From: Acidobacteriota bacterium
GTDB lineage: Bacteria; Acidobacteriota; Holophagae; Thermotomaculales; Thermotomaculaceae
NCBI GenBank assembly: GCA_013152385.1
Contig: JAADGL010000042.1
Location: 1-64,000 of the forward strand
Direction of reading: 5' to 3'
Length of the DNA stretch: 64,000 nt
Shown one piece after another: positions 8,680 through 17,132 of the stretch. The position numbers and the translations under genes were made by a program. Within the stretch, counting starts at the first letter, position 1. Each line of letters begins with the position of its first letter. The notes beneath the pieces are model-generated. The model saw only the letters and a list, made by a program, of their open reading frames with translations, did not search any database and was not told where the DNA came from.

Positions 8680-8703
8680 AGGCCGGCTGTTTAGAGCCGG
8701 CCT
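8680..8703 (-). terminator. Terminator between convergent methyltransferase and C1A protease genes
   Basis: AGGCCGGCT-GTTTAG-AGCCGGCCT. Read on the minus strand it is followed by TTTTTT, so it is a strong terminator for the protease gene; on the plus strand the T-tract is weak. Confidence 0.75.
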
Positions 8704-8729
8704 GTTCCGTATTTCAAAACAATCAGAAT

Positions 8730-11700
8730 TTATTTTTTCCCGGTTAACGCGGTCATATAGGTTCTGGCATTGTCACCGCTTACCACGAGGCCCAGTACCG
8801 GCACACCGGAACTGTAACGGATATAATCTCCGTCCTCAACAACCGCACTGTCAAACAACTGGCTTACAACTGCCGTAAACCGGCATTTTGCGCCGATATT
8901 CTCCGTCTTTTCCGCTTTCACATCTCCGTCTTTGTTCACCAGCTGAATCGTAACCACCGCCTCATTGTTCCCCGGGTTGGTGATTCCGATACCGGTCCAG
9001 AGGCCCTCGCCGTTCAAAACTTCCGGCAGATACCCCTCCGTTGTGGCAACCGAAGGCAGGCCGAACCCACAGATGGCGGAATCGGCAGTTCCGTAAATTT
9101 CGATTCCGGCAATATCCCGATCCGATTGAATCACGCCCCAATCCACCTGTCCGTAGAGGTCGGGGAAAATGTCCTCAACGGTTTCTTTAATCTTCCCGGA
9201 TGCCGGGATTGTAAGGGACTTTGAACCCTTCAGCTCGCCGTCTTTGGTATACACACTGACTGTAACCGTTGCCGGGGATGCCTGATCCAGATTCACCAGA
9301 GCAAATCCGGTCCAGAAAATATTGGTTTCCTCCGGAATATGCGGAAGAAACAGGGTTGTCCCTCCAAAAGCAGGTAATTCAACAGCCGCACCATCTGTAC
9401 CGTTATGAACAAACATTTCAAATCCATTTAAACTGTTTGTCTGGGACTGGAAAGGATTGCTGGACACGGTTTGCACCGTACCCACACCACAGTTTTCACC
9501 TCCGGATTGAGGCAGAAAAGATTCCAGGTCAATAAAATTCCCCTGTTTATTCAACTGGCTTTCATGGTCGGTACCGGCAACCCGGATATTAATCGTACCC
9601 GGTTGTAAATCCTCAAGAAACATCATGGTATCCCAATAATCCGATTCCTCCGCAATATGAGGAATCGACAAACTTCCATGATACAGCGAAGAAAGATAAG
9701 CTGTCATTTTTCCGTTTTCCATGGACAAAGACGCATAAACCAGGGGACAGCGGTCCGCCTTGGTAATCACATCGGTACAATTCCCGGGAATATCTTCATT
9801 CCCGTTCAGTACCAGCCGCCCGTATGCCGGAATCTCTTTTGAAGTTGTACTCAAAACACTGCCGTCCGCGGCCAGATACTGAATCGTCAAATTCATATCT
9901 GTGTCATTTGTATTGATAAAATTGGTATCCATCCCGGTAAAGGAAATCCCCTTTTGGGAAACAGCCACAACACTGGGAATCACCACCGGAACACTTTCCG
10001 GTTTGATAATGGTAATTTTCGCATCCCGCCCCCGGTCATCTTTCAAAGTTGCCGTTGCCGTTTCGCCCTCATCATCCACAACGGTAACTTTTACCGTATA
10101 CACGCCTTCCTGCCGGAAGGTATAATTCAATACAGGCGCACAGCCGAGAATCTTCTCCGTTTCACTGCCCTGAATTTCCCAGATATACTGCAGAATCTTT
10201 CCGCCGTCCGGATCATCGGCTTCACAGTGAAACTCCACCGCTGTCGGAGCAACAACAGAAATTGTTCTGGTTTCCGCAAGGGAAATCTCCGGATTCAGGG
10301 AAGTGGAAAACTTCGCCTTGATACTGTGGGACGCATTGACATTCAAAAAGGAATAGGTAGAAACTCTTCCGACAGATTGGCCGTCCACCTGAACATCATT
10401 GATAAAATACCCTTCATCCGGCGTAATGGTAAAAGACTGGTCTGTTCCATGCTCCACCTGAATATCTCCGGACGGGTCAATGGAACCGCCCTCAGAAACC
10501 GCTGTGGCAGTGATGGTATAAAATTCCTGATTCACTTCAAACTGCACTTCAATCGTATGATTTGCCTGAATGTTGTGAAACGTGTATACAGTCACAACCC
10601 CCACACTGGAGCCGTCAACCTTTACATCCTTAATGTGATACCCATCATCCGCATGAAAAGTATACGTTTTGTCCGCACCGGCGGAAGCAAGAGAATTTCC
10701 ATCCGGTGAAATGGATCCGCCTTCATTGGCGCTTGCCGTAATGGTGTATACCGTATCTGTAAAATAAACAGTAGCCTGTCCTCCGCTGCTGTAACTGAAA
10801 CTCACCGGTGTATCATAACTGGTGTAATCTTTCCCCGAAGCAATAAAATGTACCGCGTAAGTATTGATTGTTCCGGAGTCCCCGTGATCCAGATCCCCAT
10901 CCGAATTGTAATTCATATGCAAAACAACCGAATCGCAGGTTCCGGGATCAATATCCGTCAGGTCCACCGCAATCGCATTCGTCGGAAAAGGATGATAGTC
11001 ATAATCATCCTGATTCACATAAAAATGCAGGATCTCAAAACTTTCCCCGTTTGAACCTGTAAATTCCGGAACCATCTGCCTTGAATAGCGCTGGACCACC
11101 GAAAAAAGAGCGTAAGAATCCGGTTGGTAATCGTTCCGGTCATCCACCCAATAGGCATACCCGCCGGAAAGGTCGGTTCCATATTTAATTGCCTCATAGG
11201 AAATCCAGTAAAAGCCATTATCTCCCCAGCCGGTCCCCCATGAATTCACCACCCTGAAAGCACCGGTTCCATCCGGGGTTACAATCGTATCGTCGTATCC
11301 GACAATACACTGGGCATGGCCGCCCCGATTCGAACCGGTTTCATCCGCAAGGGCATAAATATTGTTATAATCCGAAATATTGTCATAATTTCCGTAAACA
11401 GCAATTCCAAAGGTTACCAGATGGCCATTCAGCAGAAGTTGTTTCACCTGATCCAGGGCCGCATCGTCCACCAGTTTGAGATAATTCATCGCGTATCCGG
11501 TCGGTGCCTCCGTCCGCTTATACATCGCATTTTTAAAAGCATCGGTAGACGGCCAGGTTGTATAATCACTGCTGTCATATGGCATTTCCGTGAGAGAAGC
11601 ACAGCCAAAATCATCCAGCACCCGGAAAGCATCTTCAAAATATGCGCCGTTGTCCCCTTCCGCATGAACGAGATTATAAATAAATGCCGGACTGCATATA

Positions 11701-12071
11701 TTATCGGTATTCTGCAACTCTGCCGCAGTTGTCCGGTTATGTTCCTTATTTTCCTGATAAGTCTTGTAATAATAGCCGACCGCCCATGCAGTGCAGGACC
11801 CCTGTGCGCCCTGATTGTCCACCGGGGGAAGATACTGGCTATTGTCACAGGATGTCGCCTTATATCGGCTGTAATCAATCGCCTTTGCTGCGGGAAAAAC
11901 TCTCAGCACCCGTCTGGCTTGAGGGTCTGTTTCCGGATTTCTGAAAATCAATCCGGTCTGGTGTGCATTCTTCTCCGAAAGAATAAAAGAACCATTGCTC
12001 TGCTTACTCTGGGAAAAGCCCAGACAAGTAATCAAACTAAAAAAAACTAAGGTAAAAATAATCCGTTTCAT
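8730..12071 (-). CDS. Secreted papain-like (C1A) cysteine protease with InlB/Flg_new-like repeats, PKD domain and C-terminal beta-modules
   Basis: 1113 residues. ATG at 12071 is preferred over a TTG three bases earlier; GGGAGGGG lies 5-12 bases upstream. Signal peptide 1-21. The peptidase domain covers ~65-310 with catalytic Cys93 in QGAQGSCTAWAVGY, His252 in GGHAQCIVGYDD and Asn276 in VVNSWGTGWGDNGFYW, so it looks active. No long inhibitory propeptide is seen. Then come two repeats of ITASANEGGSISP type (~440-590), a PKD-like domain (~600-680, ending VKVTVVDDEGETATA) and about four copies of the shared ~100-residue module (~700-1113; SIPHIAEESDYWDTM, FLPHIPEETNIFWTG). It probably degrades external protein and stays attached to the surface through the C-terminal modules, which is inference. 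Confidence 0.88.
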   Translation of the reverse strand: MKRIIFTLVFFSLITCLGFSQSKQSNGSFILSEKNAHQTGLIFRNPETDPQARRVLRVFPAAKAIDYSRYKATSCDNSQYLPPVDNQGAQGSCTAWAVGYYYKTYQENKEHNRTTAAELQNTDNICSPAFIYNLVHAEGDNGAYFEDAFRVLDDFGCASLTEMPYDSSDYTTWPSTDAFKNAMYKRTEAPTGYAMNYLKLVDDAALDQVKQLLLNGHLVTFGIAVYGNYDNISDYNNIYALADETGSNRGGHAQCIVGYDDTIVTPDGTGAFRVVNSWGTGWGDNGFYWISYEAIKYGTDLSGGYAYWVDDRNDYQPDSYALFSVVQRYSRQMVPEFTGSNGESFEILHFYVNQDDYDYHPFPTNAIAVDLTDIDPGTCDSVVLHMNYNSDGDLDHGDSGTINTYAVHFIASGKDYTSYDTPVSFSYSSGGQATVYFTDTVYTITASANEGGSISPDGNSLASAGADKTYTFHADDGYHIKDVKVDGSSVGVVTVYTFHNIQANHTIEVQFEVNQEFYTITATAVSEGGSIDPSGDIQVEHGTDQSFTITPDEGYFINDVQVDGQSVGRVSTYSFLNVNASHSIKAKFSTSLNPEISLAETRTISVVAPTAVEFHCEADDPDGGKILQYIWEIQGSETEKILGCAPVLNYTFRQEGVYTVKVTVVDDEGETATATLKDDRGRDAKITIIKPESVPVVIPSVVAVSQKGISFTGMDTNFINTNDTDMNLTIQYLAADGSVLSTTSKEIPAYGRLVLNGNEDIPGNCTDVITKADRCPLVYASLSMENGKMTAYLSSLYHGSLSIPHIAEESDYWDTMMFLEDLQPGTINIRVAGTDHESQLNKQGNFIDLESFLPQSGGENCGVGTVQTVSSNPFQSQTNSLNGFEMFVHNGTDGAAVELPAFGGTTLFLPHIPEETNIFWTGFALVNLDQASPATVTVSVYTKDGELKGSKSLTIPASGKIKETVEDIFPDLYGQVDWGVIQSDRDIAGIEIYGTADSAICGFGLPSVATTEGYLPEVLNGEGLWTGIGITNPGNNEAVVTIQLVNKDGDVKAEKTENIGAKCRFTAVVSQLFDSAVVEDGDYIRYSSGVPVLGLVVSGDNARTYMTALTGKK

Positions 12072-12101
12072 CAAACCCCTCCCCGGATTCTTTATCAGGA
12101 A

Positions 12102-12130
12102 ATAATACCACTTTGCACAAACAAAGTTAA
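12102..12130 (-). promoter_or_regulatory. Candidate promoter of the C1A protease gene
   Basis: On the minus strand TTAACT and TATTAT are separated by 17 bases, giving a leader of ~25 bases with the ribosome site. The -35 match is partial. Confidence 0.4.
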
Positions 12131-12138
12131 CGGACGGA

Positions 12139-12154
12139 AGTGACTTGAATCACA
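12139..12154. promoter_or_regulatory. CRP-family-like palindrome upstream of the C1A protease
   Basis: AGTGACTTGAATCACA fits the CRP pattern TGTGA-N6-TCACA with one mismatch, and shares its spacer TTGAA with the site at 16963-16980. It lies ~50 bases upstream of the predicted start site of the protease gene. Confidence 0.45.
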
Positions 12155-12335
12155 AACATCAAAATCCCCGAAAAATCTTCCGCACACCGTCCGAACACCC
12201 GGTTCCAGCCGCCGCATTTAAACGTCAATATGAAACCCATTCGCCGGCACCGCATGTCAAAAAAGATGAAAGAAATCATACAATTGGCCACTTTGTGATT
12301 TTATCAGCCGGCAGTGGACACCGTATACAGTACCG

Positions 12336-13250
12336 TTAAATTCCAGCTCCATCCTGAAGTTTTGCAGTACGAAACTCTCCCTGCGAAATCCTGGAATTCG
12401 GTGCGACATCCCGGGTCACCCATAAATTCCCGCCGATAACACTTCCTGAGCCGACAGTGACACGGCCCAGTACCGTAGCCCCGGCATAAATCGTCACATT
12501 GTCTCCGATAATCGGGTGGCGGGCAATACCTTTGACCGGTTTTCCATCCTTATCCAGCGGAAAACTCTTGGCCCCCAGTGTCACCCCCTGATACAAACGG
12601 ACATGGTGCCCGATAACACAGGTCTCTCCCACCACCACCCCGGTACCGTGGTCAATAAAAAAATGATCCCCGATATCCGCTCCCGGGTGAATATCAATTC
12701 CGGTCTGGGCATGTGCCATCTCCGAGATAATCCGGGGAATCAGCGGAACCCCCATTCTGTAAAGTTCGTGAGCGATGCGATGATGTGTCAAGGCCCGAAG
12801 GCTGGGATAACAGAAAATCGTTTCTCCCACAGCCTTTGCCGCCGGGTCCCCCTGATATGCCGCCAGTGCATCTGTGGCAAGAAGACGGCGAATCTCCGGC
12901 AATCGGGAAATAAGCTCCAGCGTCAACGTCTGTGAATCCTTCAAACATCCGCCGCAGACCGTATCCGTATCATCCTGACAGGGAAAACAAAACCCCCGGT
13001 GAATCTGTTCGTTTAAAAGCCGAACCACCTTATCCACATTGGCACCGATATAATACCGAATCGTATCCGGTGTCACCTCCGAATGGGCAAAATAACCGGG
13101 AAACAGAATACGTTTCAGGTACGTCATAATCTCTTCCAGAGCATCAATGGACGGCATGGACACACCCTGCTTCGCAGACCGGTACACAGCTTGATAGCTT
13201 TCCATCGTACTCAACTCTTCCACCACCCGGTGAACAATTTTTTCAGCCAT
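12336..13250 (-). CDS. cysE: Serine O-acetyltransferase
   Basis: 304 residues. It transfers acetyl from acetyl-CoA to L-serine, the first step toward cysteine. The N-terminal helical part (~1-185) contains a cysteine set FCFPCQ...VCGGC that is unusual for short CysE proteins but occurs in the longer serine acetyltransferase subgroup (EpsC-like annotation). The left-handed beta-helix starts at ~190: HAQTGIDIHPGADIGDHFFIDHGTGVVVGET, then RLYQGVTLGAKSFPLD, HPIIGDNVTIYAGATVLGRVTVGSGSVIGGNLWVTRDV. The catalytic histidine environment (FIDHGTG) is kept. No cysK is next to it. The 260 bases downstream, before the C1A protease promoter, hold no supported gene. Confidence 0.9.
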   Translation of the reverse strand: MAEKIVHRVVEELSTMESYQAVYRSAKQGVSMPSIDALEEIMTYLKRILFPGYFAHSEVTPDTIRYYIGANVDKVVRLLNEQIHRGFCFPCQDDTDTVCGGCLKDSQTLTLELISRLPEIRRLLATDALAAYQGDPAAKAVGETIFCYPSLRALTHHRIAHELYRMGVPLIPRIISEMAHAQTGIDIHPGADIGDHFFIDHGTGVVVGETCVIGHHVRLYQGVTLGAKSFPLDKDGKPVKGIARHPIIGDNVTIYAGATVLGRVTVGSGSVIGGNLWVTRDVAPNSRISQGEFRTAKLQDGAGI

Positions 13251-13412
13251 CTCCGCCTCCCCGCACTACCAATTTTATTCAAAAATGATTATATCATTAT
13301 CAATTCCGAAAAAATCCCCCCTCCGGCCAGACTCACAGGAAAACAAAACCCGGCTGCCCGATCCCATAAATCAATTTTATCCCTTTTCACAATTCACCGG
13401 AACAAAGTCATG

Positions 13413-13439
13413 AAAAAAGGGGGAAATGATTTCCCCCTT
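13413..13439 (-). terminator. Terminator of norZ
   Basis: AAGGGGGAA-ATGAT-TTCCCCCTT with, on the minus strand, TTTTTT directly after the hairpin. It lies ~55 bases after the norZ stop. Confidence 0.85.
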
Positions 13440-13493
13440 CTCAACAATTCAATTAATTTTTATACTCAGTTTCCGGTGGTTACCGGAACCGAT

Positions 13494-15713
13494 TCAGTTT
13501 TCTTTTTTTGACAGAAATGTCTTTTTTACAATGTCAACAAAGATGGTGAGGGCACCGAGAATTATCAGGGAATCCGGCAGAATCCGGAACCACATCCAGC
13601 CTTTTACCGCTTCCACGGTTTCCCTCGCACGGGCGGCATGGTAACCCAGTTTGTAGGCAATTTCCGTCTGATGGAATCCGATTATCAGTGTGGGAAGGGA
13701 GAAGAGGACGATTCCGATTGTTACCAGCCAGAAACCGATTTTGCTGAATTTGTCATCCCATACCCTGCCCTCCGTTGCCGCTTTTGAACGGGCCACAATG
13801 TAGATGAAGGCAATGGAGATGTAGCCGAAAGCACCCAGCAGTGCCACATGGCCGTGAGGCATGATCAGGTAAGTGCCGTGTGAGTAGTAGTTGACAATGG
13901 GCAGGTTTGCAATCATTCCAAGGAAACCGGCACCGTACCAGTTGAGGAAGGCGGAACCGGTCAGCCACATGAAGGGAACGGTGAAGATGAATGCTTTCCC
14001 TTTTTGTTTTGTGTCTTTATATTCTTTCCAGGCTTCTATCATCAGGATAACCAGCGGAACAGGTTCCATTGCGGAGAATGCGCCGCCGATTGCGACCCAG
14101 TATTCGTCCAGCCCCTGCCACCAGTAGTGATGCCCCACACCGAGTATTCCGGACATCATAATCAGAACAAGTTCAAAGAGCATGACCTTTTCAGCGGTTT
14201 TCCGCGGAACCAGCCCCAGCAGGACAGCAAGATAAGCCAGTACGCCGGCTGCGAAAAGTTCAAAGGTCAGTTCCACCCAGAGGTGAACCACCCACCAGCG
14301 GTAGTAGTCATCCACGGTAAAGTTGGGCATGATTTTCTGAACCGGCATCATGCCGGCGATGTAGAGGGTGGCGATTCCAAATGCCGACCAGATGATAGTT
14401 CCCACCATTACGTTGTTTTCTTTGGCTTTCCGGATGGTGCTGAATACCATCAAAAACCAGAGTACCAGGCCCACGACAAGGCCGATATCCCAGACCCGGC
14501 CAAGGTTCAGGTACTCACGGCCCTCATTGCCCAGCCAGAACCAGGCATCACGGAGATGCCCCGTCGCCCCGGCGTAAATGCCGAAGATGCCACCGGCCGC
14601 CACAATGACCAGCGCCAGCCACAGCACGTCCACCAGCCAGGGAAAGCGCAGGTCTTTTTTCGCCACTAAAGGCGCAATGAACATGCCACCCACCAGCCAG
14701 CCGACGGCAACCCAGATAATTGCAATGTTAATATGAAGCGCCCGCATGACATTAAACGGAATGATGCTTTGACTTAAAATAAAGTTCTTTGCTGGTTCCG
14801 TGTAAATGTGCGCGATGTAGCCGCCGAGAATGACCTGCAGGAGAAAAAATAATGACACTACAGGAAGGTATTTGAAGAGTTTTTTCTGGGAAGGAAAGAG
14901 GGAGTCCAGAACCAGAGGTTCTTCCAATACATCATCTTTATTCTTTTTGATGAAATATTCGTACATCAGATAGAGGATAAGGATGGTCATGGTCCAGAGG
15001 AGCAGGACCTCCATCAGTGACCAGAACAGACTGGACCAGCCGACATTCTGATCAATCAGAGGTTCGGACGGCCAGTTATTGCTCCAGGTTCTGTCGGTTC
15101 CCGGCCGTTTTGTTGTCGCGACCAACTGGCCCCAGTCAAAAAATACAGCAATTTTTTTCGCTTCTTCCGGCCGAATGACACCGCCCGGCCATGCAAGCTT
15201 TTTATCTCCGTTAACCAGAAAATTCGTCCAGTAATCCACAGTCCCGCGGAAAGCAGCGGTTGATGCGGGGGAATAGCGAACCAGTTTTTTGTTCAGTTCC
15301 GTTTTGTCCAGATCCGCTTTTACCATTTCTTTGACCGCACCCCGTTGAACATCGGTCAGTTCATCAGCTGTCACACCGAATTTTTCATGGGCATAAGCAT
15401 TATAGAGCGCCAGAATCCGGCGATGCATGGTTTCTTCGGTAAAATCAGGGCCCAGATATGCGCCCATTCCCAGCATCGTGCCGTAATCCATCAGGTCAAA
15501 TTCCTGAAAATAACCTTTTCCCTTCACCACATCGTCGTAGGTGTACAGGGTGGAGCCGTCCGCCGCCACTACTTTCTGCGGAATCGGGGGGACTTCCCTG
15601 ACCAGGTTGGCGGTAAACCCGATCAATGCCACAACCATCACAATGGCAAACGCCCAGAATGCCGTGTACAGCCCCTTTTTACTCATTAACTTGTCCAACC
15701 AGGATTGTTCCAT
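13494..15713 (-). CDS. norZ: Quinol-dependent nitric oxide reductase (qNOR)
   Basis: 739 residues, a normal length for the fused NorC-NorB form. It reduces two NO to N2O with electrons from quinol in the cytoplasmic membrane. An N-terminal helix (~15-37) is followed by a periplasmic domain to ~220 that lacks a haem c CXXCH motif, and then about 12 membrane helices. Active-site motifs are intact: HLWVELTFE near 476, GVGHHYWWQG near 527 (two histidine ligands of the non-haem iron), SAMEPVP, and HGTYLIMPHGHVALLG near 611-626 with the haem b and b3 ligands. No norC or norQ/D partners are needed or seen. It probably serves NO detoxification or denitrification; it stands alone with its own terminator and an FNR/DNR-like site upstream. 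Confidence 0.93.
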   Translation of the reverse strand: MEQSWLDKLMSKKGLYTAFWAFAIVMVVALIGFTANLVREVPPIPQKVVAADGSTLYTYDDVVKGKGYFQEFDLMDYGTMLGMGAYLGPDFTEETMHRRILALYNAYAHEKFGVTADELTDVQRGAVKEMVKADLDKTELNKKLVRYSPASTAAFRGTVDYWTNFLVNGDKKLAWPGGVIRPEEAKKIAVFFDWGQLVATTKRPGTDRTWSNNWPSEPLIDQNVGWSSLFWSLMEVLLLWTMTILILYLMYEYFIKKNKDDVLEEPLVLDSLFPSQKKLFKYLPVVSLFFLLQVILGGYIAHIYTEPAKNFILSQSIIPFNVMRALHINIAIIWVAVGWLVGGMFIAPLVAKKDLRFPWLVDVLWLALVIVAAGGIFGIYAGATGHLRDAWFWLGNEGREYLNLGRVWDIGLVVGLVLWFLMVFSTIRKAKENNVMVGTIIWSAFGIATLYIAGMMPVQKIMPNFTVDDYYRWWVVHLWVELTFELFAAGVLAYLAVLLGLVPRKTAEKVMLFELVLIMMSGILGVGHHYWWQGLDEYWVAIGGAFSAMEPVPLVILMIEAWKEYKDTKQKGKAFIFTVPFMWLTGSAFLNWYGAGFLGMIANLPIVNYYSHGTYLIMPHGHVALLGAFGYISIAFIYIVARSKAATEGRVWDDKFSKIGFWLVTIGIVLFSLPTLIIGFHQTEIAYKLGYHAARARETVEAVKGWMWFRILPDSLIILGALTIFVDIVKKTFLSKKEN

Positions 15714-15809
15714 TGAGACCTCCTAAAATCATCGCTCTTTCCGGATCGCATCGAAAATACGGCCGGTTCTCCCGTTAATTTCGACACGTGTCCGAATTAC
15801 ATCTGATAA

Positions 15810-15850
15810 ATAATGCCTGAATTCTATCAGAAAAACTTGATTCTTGTCAA
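15810..15850 (-). promoter_or_regulatory. FNR/DNR-like site and promoter of norZ
   Basis: TTGATTCTTGTCAA at 15837-15850 matches the FNR/DNR pattern TTGAT-N4-ATCAA in nine of ten defined positions. On the minus strand a -10-like CATTAT at 15810-15815 would place the start ~41.5 bases from the site centre, the classic activating distance. The same site contains TTGACA, which could pair with TAGAAT after 18 bases as an ordinary promoter. Confidence 0.55.
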
Positions 15851-15956
15851 ATATGTAATGTTTTTATCGAAATTAGAGGAAAAAGGAAACAGAAAACTTC
15901 GTTTTAATGTTCTCACCCAAATCCGGTACAATGGGTAGAATCCGGGAGGTGGGGGC

Positions 15957-16853
15957 ATGGAGAAATGGAAACAGTTGCTCAGTGACGCCGGATTATTGTA
16001 TGCAGCTGCAATCTGGGGAGCTACTTTTTTTATGGTAAAAGGAGTACTCCGCCACGTCACGCCGTTGGCGCTCCTGGGGTATCGTTTTCTCATCGCAGCC
16101 GCATTGATGGTAATTCTTCTCATTTTTTTGAAAAAAAATCCTTTTACAGAATGGAAAAAGGGATTAGTTCTGGGATTTTTTCTCTGGACAATCTATGTTC
16201 CGCAGACCATCGGGCTGAAATTTACCACTGCATCAAATTCCGGCTTTATCACAGGACTCTTCATTGTATTTGTCCCGATCTTTTCATTTATTTTTCTGAA
16301 AAAGGTCCCGTCCAAAATGAAATTACTTTCGGTCGCCCTTGCTGTTTCCGGCTTGTTTGTACTGACCGGCGGCCTTCACGATGCCAATTTCGGTGATTTC
16401 CTGACGCTTTTTGCCGCAATGGGATATGCTGTTCATATTCTCATTGCCGATCATTACATGAAGGGCGGTGCCGACCCCTTTACGCTAAATTTCCAGCAGA
16501 TGCTGGTTGTGGGGCTCCTCAGCGTTATCGCAGGAATTGCCACCGGGTCCACGTTGGCCTGCAACTGGAAGGCTGCTCTGGGGATAATTGTATTTCTTGC
16601 CGTTTTTCCCACAGTCAGCGCCTTTGTCATCCAGCTTGTGGCACAACGGCACACAAGCCCGGTAAAAGTGGCAATTATTTTTTCCATGGAACCTGTTTTT
16701 GCCGCTCTTTTTGCCTGGACCCTCGGGCAGGAAAAACTCATTCCCTATCAAGCCCTCGGGGGGCTTCTGATTGTCGCCGCCATGGTGTTGTCCGAAATAC
16801 CAATCGGCCACAGACCGGAAGATAAACTTCATCCGGAAAACGCACCACACTGA
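15957..16853 (+). CDS. EamA/DMT-family transporter
   Basis: 298 residues with GGAGGT six bases before the ATG. It has about ten predicted membrane segments in two EamA halves. The first half begins LLYAAAIWGATFFMVKG and includes LKFTTASNSGFITGL; the second begins GDFLTLFAAMGYAVHILIADHYMKG and includes RHTSPVKVAIIFSMEPVFAALFAW, the usual end of the second repeat. Members export metabolites or drugs, amino acids among them; the substrate here cannot be inferred. It stands alone between norZ (divergent) and the mmd operon. Confidence 0.9.
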   Translation: MEKWKQLLSDAGLLYAAAIWGATFFMVKGVLRHVTPLALLGYRFLIAAALMVILLIFLKKNPFTEWKKGLVLGFFLWTIYVPQTIGLKFTTASNSGFITGLFIVFVPIFSFIFLKKVPSKMKLLSVALAVSGLFVLTGGLHDANFGDFLTLFAAMGYAVHILIADHYMKGGADPFTLNFQQMLVVGLLSVIAGIATGSTLACNWKAALGIIVFLAVFPTVSAFVIQLVAQRHTSPVKVAIIFSMEPVFAALFAWTLGQEKLIPYQALGGLLIVAAMVLSEIPIGHRPEDKLHPENAPH

Positions 16854-16962
16854 AAACAACCGGAAAAACTCCACTACATTATTATATTTCCATCCTGTTT
16901 TCTATTCGTTACAAGGAAAATCCCCGCAATTATGATTGATTTAAAAAAAATTGCTTTTTATG

Positions 16963-16991
16963 TTGTGAATTGAATCACAAGAGTCTACAAT
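16963..16991 (+). promoter_or_regulatory. Perfect CRP-type palindrome overlapping a promoter of the mmd operon
   Basis: TTGTGAATTGAATCACAA (16963-16980) is a perfect inverted repeat with core TGTGA-N6-TCACA. Its left half TTGTGA can serve as -35 with TACAAT 17 bases later (16986-16991), which would make a bound CRP-like protein a repressor. Alternatively CAAAAT at 17001-17006 as -10 would put the site centre near -41.5, an activator position. The leader to the first gene is 120-140 bases. Confidence 0.65.
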
Positions 16992-17132
16992 GGGGGCGTT
17001 CAAAATCAGGGATGCCTGACCGATTTGAACATGGAGGCCGCTTTCGATAAGATGAAAGTTGAAATCAATCAGGCAGGTGCCGGCTGTTTCCGTCAGAAAC
17101 ACCCCGTACCGGAAGGATTTGGAGGTTTGTTC

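Noticed and set aside
12145-12339. Short open frame between the C1A protease and cysE
   Set aside because: No ribosome site or recognisable protein; it overlaps the promoter and CRP-like region and the end of cysE.
13494-15713. Nitric oxide dismutase instead of NO reductase
   Set aside because: The histidine/glutamate ligand motifs of the catalytic centre are all present in ordinary form, so NO reduction is the simpler reading; a full alignment would settle it.
17025-17132. In-frame extension of the epimerase N-terminus
   Set aside because: The VOC fold starts at MIRKINHIGIAV with GGAGGT directly upstream; the extension shows no conserved features.
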